Shown piece by piece: positions 54,156-62,415 of a stretch of 64,000 bases of DNA (the stretch's first letter is position 1; each line of letters starts with the position of its first letter). Source of the DNA: Korobacter sp963703075. GTDB taxonomy: Bacteria; Acidobacteriota; Terriglobia; Terriglobales; Acidobacteriaceae. The notes beneath the pieces were generated by a model. The model did not search any database, was not told the origin of the DNA, and was given only the letters and a program-made list of their open reading frames with translations. Both the position numbers and the translations under genes were made by a program. The stretch is from NCBI GenBank assembly GCA_963703075.1, contig OY969786.1, positions 3,286,001 through 3,350,000 of the forward strand. Reading direction: 5' to 3'.

Positions 54156-54614
54156 CTAACAAACCGTCTCTTGTTCCATCGCCGCCCGTGCCTGCTCGTG
54201 TCCTACCGCTGCATAAAAAATTGCGCGGTCAAAGAACTGGTCCAACATCTCCAGCATCTCTAACTCGCCGAAAATTTCGGCCGGTCTCTCCAGCACCGAC
54301 TCCTGCTTCAGGTAGTCCCATAAGTTCTCTTTCACCAGGCAAATCGTCCACGTCACCTGGCTCGAAGGAACTCCCTGGTACGCCCGTTTCTTCCCAATCT
54401 CCGCATACCGCGCTTCGATATCGGTCTCCGTCTTTCCCAGCAACCACTCGCCCAGGTGCCGGTACACCTCGTATACCCGCTGGGTCAGCTCCTCGGGGGG
54501 AACATTGTGGTAATCGGCGAGCTTTGGGCAGTTCTCAATTTTTTTCCGCAGCGCTTTCGCCAGCCCCTCGGAATGAGCTTCGATCAGCCTTACAAATCGA
54601 TATGCCAACATCAT
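54156..54614 (-). CDS. RsbRD-like sensor domain protein
   Basis: A 152-residue all-helical protein: RFVRLIEAHSEGLAKALRKKI, VPPEELTQRVYEVYRHLGEWLLGKTETDIEARY and IGKKRAYQGVPSSQVTWTICLVKENLWDYLKQE. These match the N-terminal domain of RsbRD-type stress sensors and of related histidine kinases, here without an output domain. As the first gene of the operon it might sense redox or a ligand for the enzymes downstream. The start at 54614 is chosen at the Met just before the domain. Confidence 0.72.
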   Translation of the reverse strand: MMLAYRFVRLIEAHSEGLAKALRKKIENCPKLADYHNVPPEELTQRVYEVYRHLGEWLLGKTETDIEARYAEIGKKRAYQGVPSSQVTWTICLVKENLWDYLKQESVLERPAEIFGELEMLEMLDQFFDRAIFYAAVGHEQARAAMEQETVC

Positions 54615-54957
54615 CGCGGGCCTCTCACTTCCTGCCATACCGCGGCGCAAATCCAGGCAGCGCCTGGGCTTTTCTCACTTTTAATGGGCTTTGGAAACAT
54701 GGGAAACCCAGGTCTTTCACACGTACGGACGCTCCGCGTTGGAACACCCCGAACACGTAAGGATTGTCCCTTGCTGCCGGTAATCCGCACGGTGACCCTT
54801 GTCACAATTTCTGGTGATAAAGATCACTCCCCATAACCGTTGCTTTGGGTGCCTTATGGAATTGCGAACACTATAAGCAGGACAGCAGCCCTCAATTCGC
54901 CATGCCGGATGGCGGGCAGAACGCCTGCATCGTCGAGAGCGATTACAATCGTCGACC
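54615..54957. promoter_or_regulatory. Divergent control region with two CRP/FNR-like palindromes
   Basis: Divergent region between the minus-strand oxidoreductase operon and the plus-strand cupin gene. Two GTGA-N6-TCAC palindromes occur: 54792-54805 and 54814-54827, with starts 22 bp apart, so both face the same side of the helix. This is the consensus core of CRP/FNR-family sites. A crp-like gene is not in the window. A clear -35/-10 pair was not found on either strand. Confidence 0.6.
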
Positions 54958-55413
54958 ATGGATTGGAAGGAACACGGCGTAAAAATCGTCCGCGCAGGAG
55001 AACTGGATTCCAATACTCCACAGACCCCCGGCATGACGCGCGCTGCCGCCATCACCCAGGCCCGCGCCGGCGCTACGAAACTTTGGGCCGGCACCGTCGT
55101 CGTCGAACCCCACGCCAAAACTGGACCGCATCATCACGGGGAACTTGAGACTGTGCTTTACATCGTTAGCGGCCGCGCCCGTATGCGTTGGGGAGACAAA
55201 CTTGAGTTCTCGGACGAGGCGGGACCTGGCGACTTCATCTTCGTGCCGCCCTATGTTCCCCACCAGGAGATCAATGCCCGGAATGACATGCCGTGCCAGG
55301 CAGTGGTCGTCCGCAGCGGCCAGGACCCCATCGTCGTGAACCTCGCAATCGACTCGCCCGAACCGGCAACCGAAACGGGCGGCGATCACCCGTTCCACCC
55401 GTCGCGCTCCTAA
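54958..55413 (+). CDS. Cupin-domain protein
   Basis: A 151-residue single-domain cupin. Metal-binding residues are in GPHHHGELETVLYIVSGRARMRWG (His, His, Glu) and the second motif PGDFIFVPPYVPHQEIN (His). Many such proteins are sugar isomerases, dioxygenases or binding proteins; this one is not classifiable further. It is divergent from the 2-oxoacid oxidoreductase operon and shares the palindrome-containing region with it. Confidence 0.82.
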   Translation: MDWKEHGVKIVRAGELDSNTPQTPGMTRAAAITQARAGATKLWAGTVVVEPHAKTGPHHHGELETVLYIVSGRARMRWGDKLEFSDEAGPGDFIFVPPYVPHQEINARNDMPCQAVVVRSGQDPIVVNLAIDSPEPATETGGDHPFHPSRS

Positions 55414-55490
55414 ACTCCGGTAAACGCCTTGACTCGGAGTTGGTGGTCGCAACCGGGGCGTAGCCGCTGCATGATATCGTTTTGAACGAC

Positions 55491-56078
55491 ATGACTCCCC
55501 GCGACCAACTGCTGTCGATCCTGGCCGAGAAATCCTTTGCTTTAGGCAAATTCAAGCTCTCCAGCGGAGGCACCAGCGACTACTACGTCGACTGCCGTGT
55601 AACCACCCTGAGCGCCCACGGCGCCCGTCTCACCGGCCTCGTTTTTCTCGATGAGATCCGCCAGCGCGGCTGGAACCCACAGGCCATTGGCGGCCTCACC
55701 ATGGGCGCCGACCCGATCGTCACCGCCGTTTCCATCGCTAGCGTCCTCGATGGCTCCGCACCCGTCGAAGGCTTTCTCGTGCGCAAGTCCGAAAAAGAGC
55801 ATGGCATGAAGAACCGCATCGAGGGCTTCAAAAGCAAAGGCGCCCGCGTGGTCATCGTTGACGACGTCTGCACCACCGGCGCCTCCACTATCCAGGCTAT
55901 CGCCGCCGCCCGGGACTTCGGATTCGAAGTCGCCGGGGTCATGTGCCTCGTCGAACGCCTCGAAGCCATGGGCCGTCCCGCCGTCGAATCCGAAGCCGGT
56001 GGCGCCCCCTTCGTCTCCGTCTTTAATTCGAACGATGTCCGCGAACGGCACCTGGCGCTGAAAAGCCATTCGTCCTAG
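55491..56078 (+). CDS. pyrE: Orotate phosphoribosyltransferase
   Basis: A 195-residue enzyme of UMP synthesis. The PRPP-binding motif VVIVDDVCTTGAST is intact, and the N-terminus has KFKLSSGGTSDYYVDCR, where Ser and Lys bind substrate. It starts at ATG 55491; a TTG three codons earlier is less likely. Length is typical for bacterial PyrE. No other pyrimidine gene is adjacent. Confidence 0.94.
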   Translation: MTPRDQLLSILAEKSFALGKFKLSSGGTSDYYVDCRVTTLSAHGARLTGLVFLDEIRQRGWNPQAIGGLTMGADPIVTAVSIASVLDGSAPVEGFLVRKSEKEHGMKNRIEGFKSKGARVVIVDDVCTTGASTIQAIAAARDFGFEVAGVMCLVERLEAMGRPAVESEAGGAPFVSVFNSNDVRERHLALKSHSS

Positions 56079-56092
56079 CACGCTCGCCGCAG

Positions 56093-56123
56093 GTTTGTAT
56101 CAGGGCGAAACTTCAGTCGTGCC
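56093..56123. repeat. Dispersed palindromic repeat, copy 2
   Basis: Shares the flank GTTTGTATCAGGGC and the right arm ACTTCAGTCGTGCC with the copy at 48354-48384, while the left arm is degraded. It lies in the short gap between pyrE and mtnA. Confidence 0.75.
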
Positions 56124-56222
56124 GAACAGCTTCCAATGTTCGGACTTAAACCCGTGCGGGCGCTTAGATCTACGAAGCCGTCGTTAGGAAACGGGCTCCA
56201 GGCCCTGTTAAAGTATTAAGTA

Positions 56223-57284
56223 ATGCATTCTTTGATCAAAACCCTGGAATGGACCGAAGCGGGCGTGGTCTTCGTCGATCAAACCAAGCTCCCCACCGAA
56301 GAGGTCTACGTTACCTGCACCACCTATAAGGAAGTTGCCACTGCCATTAAGGACATGATCGTTCGCGGCGCGCCCGCCATTGGCGTAGCGGCAGCCATGG
56401 GCATCGCCCTCGGCGTTCGCGACAGTGCCGTCTCGACCGTTCCCGAACTGCGCCAGGTCGTCGGCAAGGTCTGCCGAGCCATGGGCGAAACCCGTCCTAC
56501 CGCCGTGAATCTCTTCTGGGCCATCCGCCGCATGCAGCGCAAGTTCGAAGAGCTCAGCAACATGCCGCTGGCGGTCGTAAAAAAAGAGATGGTGCTCGAA
56601 GCCCAACGCATACACCTGGAAGACATCGCAGCCAACCAGGCGATGGGCCGTCACGGCGCCGTACTCATGCCGAGCGATGGCGGCGTGCTCACCCACTGCA
56701 ATGCCGGAGCCCTCGCCACCGCCGGCTACGGTACCGCGCTCGGCGTCATTCGGGCCGCCGTTGAGGCGGGCAAGAACATCCATGTGTATGCCGACGAAAC
56801 CCGTCCCTTCCTCCAAGGTTCGCGCCTTACCGCCTGGGAGCTGATGAAAGACGGAATCGACACCACCGTCATCAGCGACAACATGGCCGGCGCCATGATG
56901 GCCCAGGGAAAGATCCAGGCTGTCGTCGTCGGCGCCGATCGTATTGCCGCCAATGGCGATGTCGCCAACAAAATCGGCACCTACACCGTCGCCGTCCTAG
57001 CCAGGGAGCACGGCATTCCGTTCTATGTCGCCGCCCCGCTCTCCACCATCGATCTTGAAACGCCCGATGGGTCGAAGATTCCCATCGAACAGCGCTCGCC
57101 TCTCGAGGTCACCCACATGGCCGGACGCCAACTGACTCCCGATGGCGTGGGCATCGAAAATCCCGCCTTCGACGTAACTCCTCACCGTTACGTGGCAGCC
57201 ATCATCACTGAACGTGGTGTGGCCACGGCCCCGTACCACGAATCTTTACGGAAACTCTCACAAACGGAAACGGTTCCCGCCTGA
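56223..57284 (+). CDS. mtnA: S-methyl-5-thioribose-1-phosphate isomerase
   Basis: A 353-residue enzyme of methionine salvage. Catalytic Cys in LTHCNAGALATAGYG and Asp in VVGADRIAANGDVANKIGT are conserved, as is the MTR1P-binding segment IVRGAPAIGVAAAMG. It interconverts the aldose and ketose phosphates. Other mtn genes are not adjacent, so the pathway is scattered in this genome. Confidence 0.94.
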   Translation: MHSLIKTLEWTEAGVVFVDQTKLPTEEVYVTCTTYKEVATAIKDMIVRGAPAIGVAAAMGIALGVRDSAVSTVPELRQVVGKVCRAMGETRPTAVNLFWAIRRMQRKFEELSNMPLAVVKKEMVLEAQRIHLEDIAANQAMGRHGAVLMPSDGGVLTHCNAGALATAGYGTALGVIRAAVEAGKNIHVYADETRPFLQGSRLTAWELMKDGIDTTVISDNMAGAMMAQGKIQAVVVGADRIAANGDVANKIGTYTVAVLAREHGIPFYVAAPLSTIDLETPDGSKIPIEQRSPLEVTHMAGRQLTPDGVGIENPAFDVTPHRYVAAIITERGVATAPYHESLRKLSQTETVPA

Positions 57285-57589
57285 ATCTCGACAACTTTGC
57301 CTGCCTGCGCGGGTTACATTCGATGAGTACTTCGTATGCAATTTTGCGCGCAGCATCATCGAACGCATGACCGCCCAGGCGATCCTGCCCATGACGACAC
57401 TTGGCGTCAGCGGCGCGATCGCCGCGGCGGTCATGGAACTCTTCCGTAACTGGCAGGAGACACACGTGCCTGCCACCCCCCGCCGCTAAGTCCGTCCCTG
57501 GCAGTTCCCATCCTTAGAACCGAACTGCATCTCTCGAATTTATGAGTCAGACTCATTTTTGAGTGCATCTCAAGAAGTGAGCGACTGAT
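57285..57589. promoter_or_regulatory. Intergenic region with TetR operator candidate
   Basis: It separates mtnA from the TetR gene. A possible 40-codon frame at 57367-57489 has no ribosome site and is not supported as a gene. The right end, next to the regulator, contains the 15-bp palindrome listed separately. Confidence 0.5.
57542..57556. promoter_or_regulatory. 15-bp palindrome, likely TetR operator
   Basis: ATGAGTC-A-GACTCAT is a perfect inverted repeat 34 bp before the TetR start. TetR-type proteins often bind such sites in their own promoter. A decayed second half-site GAGT follows at 57561. Confidence 0.65.
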
Positions 57590-58222
57590 ATGGCAAAACA
57601 GCAGAGGAAAGTGAACCCGACAGGGCCGGGCCGTCGTGAACGGCGTCGCATCGTGACCCGCGAAAAGCTCTTTCGGGCCGCGATGGATCTCTTCTCCCAG
57701 AGGGGATTTTTTGCCACCACCACCGAAGACATCACCAAGGCCGCCGACGTTGGTCAAGGTACGTTCTTCAATTACTTTCCTTCGAAGCAGCACGTCCTTA
57801 CCGCACTCTTCGAACTTCAACTTGCAAAGGTAGAAGCTGCCCAGCTCGCGGCAGAATCGGCGGCGTCCTCCGTCAAGCCGATATTGCGCGACCTCATGCA
57901 CCGCATTGGCGAGGAGCCCGGCCGCACCCCCGCTCTCACGCGCAGCCTCATCGTTGCTTTTCTTTCCAACGATGCCGCCCGCGAAGCCGCCGCCGGCATG
58001 CTCGCACGCGCGCTGCAATCCCTGAAGATCATCATGCGCATTGGCCAGAAGAACGGAGAGATTCGCCGCAACCGCGGGGCTTCCGACCTGGCTGCGGCTT
58101 ACCAGAAACGCATCATGGGAACTCTGTTCTTCTTCGCCTTACAAAACAAATCCGACCTCACGGCCGAACTCGACGCGACCTTCTCCCAGTTCTGGAAGGA
58201 CATTGCCGCTTCGAGTTCATAA
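57590..58222 (+). CDS. TetR-family transcriptional regulator
   Basis: A 210-residue regulator. The N-terminal helix-turn-helix is TREKLFRAAMDLFSQRGFFATTTEDITKAADVGQGTFFNYFPSKQHVL (residues 22-70), with basic residues before it; the rest is a ligand-binding helical domain. It is encoded upstream of an FAD monooxygenase, 25 bp apart, so it likely represses that gene and itself through the palindrome at 57542. Ligand unknown, probably the aromatic substrate. Confidence 0.9.
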   Translation: MAKQQRKVNPTGPGRRERRRIVTREKLFRAAMDLFSQRGFFATTTEDITKAADVGQGTFFNYFPSKQHVLTALFELQLAKVEAAQLAAESAASSVKPILRDLMHRIGEEPGRTPALTRSLIVAFLSNDAAREAAAGMLARALQSLKIIMRIGQKNGEIRRNRGASDLAAAYQKRIMGTLFFFALQNKSDLTAELDATFSQFWKDIAASSS

Positions 58223-58247
58223 CCATTTCCATTGAGGAGTACTGATC

Positions 58248-59729
58248 ATGCCGAATACCGACACCGATATCTTGATTGTGGGAGCTGGCCCTGTTGGGCT
58301 CTTCCTCGCGAATGAATGTGCCCGCCGCGGCCTGCGCTGGCGCCTCATCGAGACCAACGCGACTCAGTCCGTTCACTCCAAGGCGCTCGCCATCTTCCCC
58401 CGCACCCTGGAGATCTTCGATATGGCAGGCCTTGTCGCCCCCTTCATCGAACAGGCCAACCGTGTCACCTCGATCGCGGTTATGACCCACGGACGCCCCC
58501 TCGCGCACATGCAATTCATGCCGGAGGACACCCCGTATCAGTACGTCGCCATGGTTCCCCAGAACGTAACCGAAAATCTTCTCGCCGAAGCCCTGCGCGC
58601 CAAGGGCGGCGTGATCGAGTACGAAACCAAGTTCGTCTCTGCGTATGAGCAAGCAGACGGAGTGCGCGTGACCATCGACCACAAAGGCGAAACCAGTCAG
58701 TTCATTGCTTCGTTCGTGGCCGGGTGCGATGGCGCCCATAGTGCGGTGCGCCATCAGCTCAATATTCCCTTCGAAGGAGCGGAGTACCGCGCTTCGTTCA
58801 TACTGGCCGACGTCGAGACCAACGAAACTCTTCCCGCCAACCAGTTACAGCTCTGTCCCAGCGAATTCGGCCCGGTCGCTATCTTTCCCATGAGTGCAAC
58901 CCGCCGCCGCGTGGTCGGCACCGTCGATCACGAGGAAGGCGACGCACCTTCGCTGGAACTCGTCCGACGAATCCTCCGCGAGCGCGGCCCCCAGGAGATA
59001 GAGGTTCTCGCACTCAACTGGAGCAGCTACTTCCGCATTCATCACCGTCTCGTCCAGCGCCTGCGCGTCGGACGCATCTTCATTGCCGGCGACGCGGCTC
59101 ACATCCACAGCCCCTTCGGGGGCCAGGGCATGAACACCGGATTGCAGGATGTCTGGAACCTTGCCTGGAAGCTGGACTTCTACATTCACGGCCACGGCAA
59201 CGAGGTCTTGCTCGACAGCTATAACGCCGAGCGTCTTCCGGTAATCAAGAGCGTGATCGGGACTACCGATCTGTTCACCAAAGCCATGGGAACTCCGCAC
59301 AAGTTCGCCCAGGCCCTCCGCGATGTCATGATTCCCATGGTCTCGCGCCTGGCTCCCTTTCAGCATGCCTTCGTGCAGCGACTCTCTGAACTCGGCATCG
59401 CCTATCACGGTAGTCCCATCGTCGAAGGTCCGGGCAAGCGATTCTTCAATCCATCCATCTGCGGCGGAAAAGGTATCGGCAGTCGTTTTCTCCTGCTGGT
59501 GAACGAAGCCGAAGATGCTTCCACCAAAGAGGGTGCCCAGCAACTTTGCGTTTCGATGTCGGAGATCGTGGAGTTACGCTCGTCGCAGCAGCCCGGAATT
59601 CTGCTGCTTCGCCCTGATGGATATATCGCCGAAGAGACGCATCGCGGTCACGGCGCATCAGCATTGGCGCACATTCGGTCTCTCCTCGAACATCAAACCA
59701 GGACAGACGGCGGAGGCGTCGCCGCGTGA
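58248..59729 (+). CDS. FAD-dependent monooxygenase, phenol/aromatic hydroxylase type
   Basis: A 493-residue flavoprotein of the PheA/TfdB group. The dinucleotide-binding GAGPVGLFLANECARRG, the DG motif AGCDGAHSAVR and the late GDAAHIHSPFGGQGMNTGLQDVWNLAWKL are intact. It uses NAD(P)H and oxygen to hydroxylate an aromatic ring or related substrate. The C-terminal thioredoxin-like part typical of TfdB is shorter than usual. TetR lies upstream and a dienelactone hydrolase downstream; a small aromatic-degradation group is likely. Confidence 0.9.
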   Translation: MPNTDTDILIVGAGPVGLFLANECARRGLRWRLIETNATQSVHSKALAIFPRTLEIFDMAGLVAPFIEQANRVTSIAVMTHGRPLAHMQFMPEDTPYQYVAMVPQNVTENLLAEALRAKGGVIEYETKFVSAYEQADGVRVTIDHKGETSQFIASFVAGCDGAHSAVRHQLNIPFEGAEYRASFILADVETNETLPANQLQLCPSEFGPVAIFPMSATRRRVVGTVDHEEGDAPSLELVRRILRERGPQEIEVLALNWSSYFRIHHRLVQRLRVGRIFIAGDAAHIHSPFGGQGMNTGLQDVWNLAWKLDFYIHGHGNEVLLDSYNAERLPVIKSVIGTTDLFTKAMGTPHKFAQALRDVMIPMVSRLAPFQHAFVQRLSELGIAYHGSPIVEGPGKRFFNPSICGGKGIGSRFLLLVNEAEDASTKEGAQQLCVSMSEIVELRSSQQPGILLLRPDGYIAEETHRGHGASALAHIRSLLEHQTRTDGGGVAA

Positions 59730-59764
59730 GACGAAAAGGCTTGTCGTGCATCTAATACTTTAGA

Positions 59765-60439
59765 TTGACAACCACAATTCTCAGCGACAAGCAGCCGGTT
59801 CACGTTGATGTGTTCCGGCCGAAAACCGACGGCCGGTTCCCGATCGTCGTCGCCCTCCATGGCTCCGGAGGGTTCGCTCACGTGCAGTACGGCGATTTCG
59901 CCCAGATGCTCGCCGACCGTGGATTCGCCGTCTTCGTCCCCCATTACTTCGAGGCGACCCGCACCACGTGGGCCTATCCGCAGGAGATTCGCGAACACCA
60001 CCGGCAATGGCTGTCGGTGATCTCCGATGCCATCGATTACGCGCAGACCCAGGATTTTGCCGACCCGGAGTCGATCGGCATCGTTGGCTTTTCCCTGGGG
60101 GCTTATCTCGGACTTGCACTCGCCTCATCGCAGCCCAGGATCCGTGCCGTGGTCGACTACTTTGGCGGAATGCATGAGCAGGCCATTGCCGAGATGAAAC
60201 ACTGCCCCGCAGTGCTCATCCTGCACGGCGACCGCGACCAGACCGTCCCCGTCACCGAGGCATTCAAGCTTGAGTCATTGCTGAAATCGCGACACGTACC
60301 GCACGAGATGAAGATCTACAAGGGAGCCGGCCACGGTTTCCGCGGTCTCGACATTCTCGACGCGGCCCAACGCAGCTATTTCTTTTTGAAAAAGCACCTG
60401 CAGGATTCTCAGAACTTCGCCACCTCGAAGGCCGTATAA
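59765..60439 (+). CDS. Dienelactone-hydrolase-like enzyme
   Basis: A 224-residue alpha/beta hydrolase. Nucleophile Ser in GFSLGAYLG, Asp in LHGDRDQTVPV and His in GAGHGFRG form the triad; in true dienelactone hydrolase the nucleophile is Cys, so this is a Ser variant. The N-terminal strand VVALHGSGGFA provides the oxyanion hole. Start at TTG 59765 is uncertain, with no clear ribosome site. It follows the monooxygenase by 35 bp and may act on its ring-cleavage products. Confidence 0.82.
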   Translation: MTTTILSDKQPVHVDVFRPKTDGRFPIVVALHGSGGFAHVQYGDFAQMLADRGFAVFVPHYFEATRTTWAYPQEIREHHRQWLSVISDAIDYAQTQDFADPESIGIVGFSLGAYLGLALASSQPRIRAVVDYFGGMHEQAIAEMKHCPAVLILHGDRDQTVPVTEAFKLESLLKSRHVPHEMKIYKGAGHGFRGLDILDAAQRSYFFLKKHLQDSQNFATSKAV

Positions 60440-60455
60440 CAGTGCAGGGGGAAGC

Positions 60456-60650
60456 ATGCTGACCTTCTTGCTCTGGTGTCTCTTGCTTGTGTTCTGCTGG
60501 CCCTTGGCTCTGTTCGCGCTCGTGCTCTATCCGATCGTGTGGCTGTTGCTGCTGCCATTTCGCATCGTTGGCATTGCCGTGGACGGCGTGCTCGAAATGA
60601 TCTGGGCGATCTTTACGCTGCCCGCGCGGCTTGCGCGCCGCCTCGCCTAG
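60456..60650 (+). CDS. Small hydrophobic membrane protein
   Basis: A 64-residue protein preceded by AGGGGGAAGC at a good distance from its ATG. Residues 1-58 are almost entirely hydrophobic with a few Trp, forming one or two helices; the C-terminus is basic (ARLARRLA). Similar tiny membrane proteins occur in acidobacteria without known function. It ends overlapping the convergent PilZ gene by four bases. Confidence 0.6.
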   Translation: MLTFLLWCLLLVFCWPLALFALVLYPIVWLLLLPFRIVGIAVDGVLEMIWAIFTLPARLARRLA

Positions 60651-61204
60651 CCAGACTTGCGGGCCAGCGAAGCCGCGTCCGACGTTGCACCAAAACCGTA
60701 ATCCTCAATCGCACACGCAACCAGGAAATCCCGCGCCTCTTTCTCGGCTCGATCCGGCGTGACTCGCGCTGCCGTGCCCCGACACGTCACTTCGCACCCC
60801 GGTTCGCCCGCCAGTTCCGGTGGCATCTCCAGCTGCACCTCGATCGTTGCTCCGATTGCCACCTCGCTGCTGCACCGGAACAGAAGCCCCGACCGGCTGA
60901 GGTTTTCCGAGCTCCCCGTGAGCCACTCTCCGTCCGGAATCACCCGGTACTTCACCGGAACGACATGGCGTAACCGGCGTTCCCGCGCAACCCAAACAGG
61001 CCTGGTCGGCCTGTGAGCCGCCCGCGTCTCCGCCACCAGGTCGTCTTCGACCCGCGACGTTCGACGCATCCTTTTCCAGTCATATCGATATTTCGAGCCG
61101 CAATTGACGCAGAGCTGGTAGTAATTTCCACTCTCGTCGCGGCGTGGCCAGGTGAATTGGTGAGAGCAACTGAAGAGGACCCGAGACAGAAGAACGCGCT
61201 TCAT
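60647..61204 (-). CDS. Zinc-ribbon PilZ protein
   Basis: A 185-residue protein with an N-terminal zinc-ribbon-like segment (CSHQFTWP...YYQLCVNCGSKYRYDW, residues about 13-44) and a C-terminal PilZ domain (RRLRHVVPVKYRVI, then ENLSRSGLLFRC). The canonical Arg cluster of the cyclic di-GMP site is present in RERRLRH, and the second motif is N-x-S-x-S-G. A GTG at 61210 is also possible. Output role unknown; the ribbon may bind DNA, RNA or metal. Confidence 0.75.
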   Translation of the reverse strand: MKRVLLSRVLFSCSHQFTWPRRDESGNYYQLCVNCGSKYRYDWKRMRRTSRVEDDLVAETRAAHRPTRPVWVARERRLRHVVPVKYRVIPDGEWLTGSSENLSRSGLLFRCSSEVAIGATIEVQLEMPPELAGEPGCEVTCRGTAARVTPDRAEKEARDFLVACAIEDYGFGATSDAASLARKSG

Positions 61205-61451
61205 AGCCACTATGATTCCGCGTTGCCGCCCGCAGGGACAGTTACCGAGGTTCTACTCTGGATTTGAATTCAGACCATAGCGACGAAGGGTATTAACTAA
61301 AGCTCCATCGTCCAAAATCCAATTGCCGGGCACAACCCGCCCCCATCGCGGAACGGCGCGTGGAAGGAACTTGCTGGAGGATGTAAATCGAAGGAGAAAG
61401 CACGGTCACGAATCGATCGCGATCGTGCTTCCCCTCCGTCAACGATTTACG

Positions 61452-62255
61452 CTATTTGTATGTCACCGACATCTTATCGACGTACACGTGGTACGGCGTC
61501 GGTGTGCCGTTAAGGTCTAATTGGAACGCGTTGGTGAGGTAATGCCCCGAATTCCACGCTTTTGCTGAATGGGAAATGCTTAGCGCGTGCCGTGTTCCAT
61601 CCACCGTGAGCGTATCGGCAATCGCTTTTCGGTTCGCGGTGTGGAATTCCGCAGTGAAGTGGTGCCATTTCCCGGTGCTCAGCCCTCCAAAGCCGATTCC
61701 CGAATTTTGCCATTCGTGCTTCCCGAAGTCATACGTCCTCCACGCGTGGTGCGCGTAATCCGCCTGCCATGCAAAGTTGTATAGGTAGCCTCCAACTTTT
61801 TGCTGGCACTCGAATTCAATCGCCTCAGGCGCATTCGCGTAGCCACTCGGAATGTAGACGTAAAAATCGTATTTCAGGTACTTCAATGGAGTGTCGGGCG
61901 CATCGTAGCGCTTGATGTACCAGTATGCGTTTTTGAATGGATGCGGTCCGCCAATTGAGAACTTCGTCGAACTGCCGTCCAGGTTCGGGCTGGTGATGCC
62001 GCGCTCCATGCTGAATGTGGCCTTGGCGCCACTGCTGGCGGTATTGCCACAGTTGCCACAGGTCTCCCAGTCGCTCGCTTCTTCGATCCGGCTTAAGACC
62101 TTCGAGCCGGATGGAGCTTGCGCAACCACTGCACCTGCTGAGATAAGGAGAAAAACAACAAACGCCAGGAAGAAACGAGGGGGAAGTGAAATAGAAAACA
62201 AGGGGCCTCTACCAAATGGGGGATGTGCCGTGGATTCGAAAGGATTAAATCGCAC
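61452..62255 (-). CDS. Secreted protein with lectin-like beta fold
   Basis: A 267-residue protein. After an N-terminal extension, a hydrophobic helix (FFLAFVVFLLISAGAVVAQA) serves as signal peptide. The mature part begins with CGNCGN, then beta strands: YWYIKRYDAPDTPLKYLKYDFYVYIPSG, AIEFECQQKVGGYLYNFAWQADY, KWHHFTAEFHTA, and ends YHVYVDKMSVTYK. The arrangement looks like a concanavalin-type beta sandwich of secreted acidobacterial proteins. No catalytic residues are identified. A shorter start near residue 24 would give a more standard signal peptide. Confidence 0.7.
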   Translation of the reverse strand: MRFNPFESTAHPPFGRGPLFSISLPPRFFLAFVVFLLISAGAVVAQAPSGSKVLSRIEEASDWETCGNCGNTASSGAKATFSMERGITSPNLDGSSTKFSIGGPHPFKNAYWYIKRYDAPDTPLKYLKYDFYVYIPSGYANAPEAIEFECQQKVGGYLYNFAWQADYAHHAWRTYDFGKHEWQNSGIGFGGLSTGKWHHFTAEFHTANRKAIADTLTVDGTRHALSISHSAKAWNSGHYLTNAFQLDLNGTPTPYHVYVDKMSVTYK

Positions 62256-62415
62256 GCCGACTTTAAGAATACACAGTATTCATGCGGGTACACTGGACTT
62301 CTCTGCTTAGTACCGCAGGGATAATTCTTGCGAGTTAAGGGAACTCTGAAGACCTCGTTGATCGAACGAAAGTAGATCACCAGAGTAGATCTGCACGAGA
62401 CAGAGTAGAAGAACT

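Noticed and set aside
52799..54760. Long plus-strand open frame of about 650 codons
   Set aside because: It is antisense to the CoA transferase and RsbRD-like genes, has no domain and is rich in Arg/His/Pro as expected of a GC-rich shadow.
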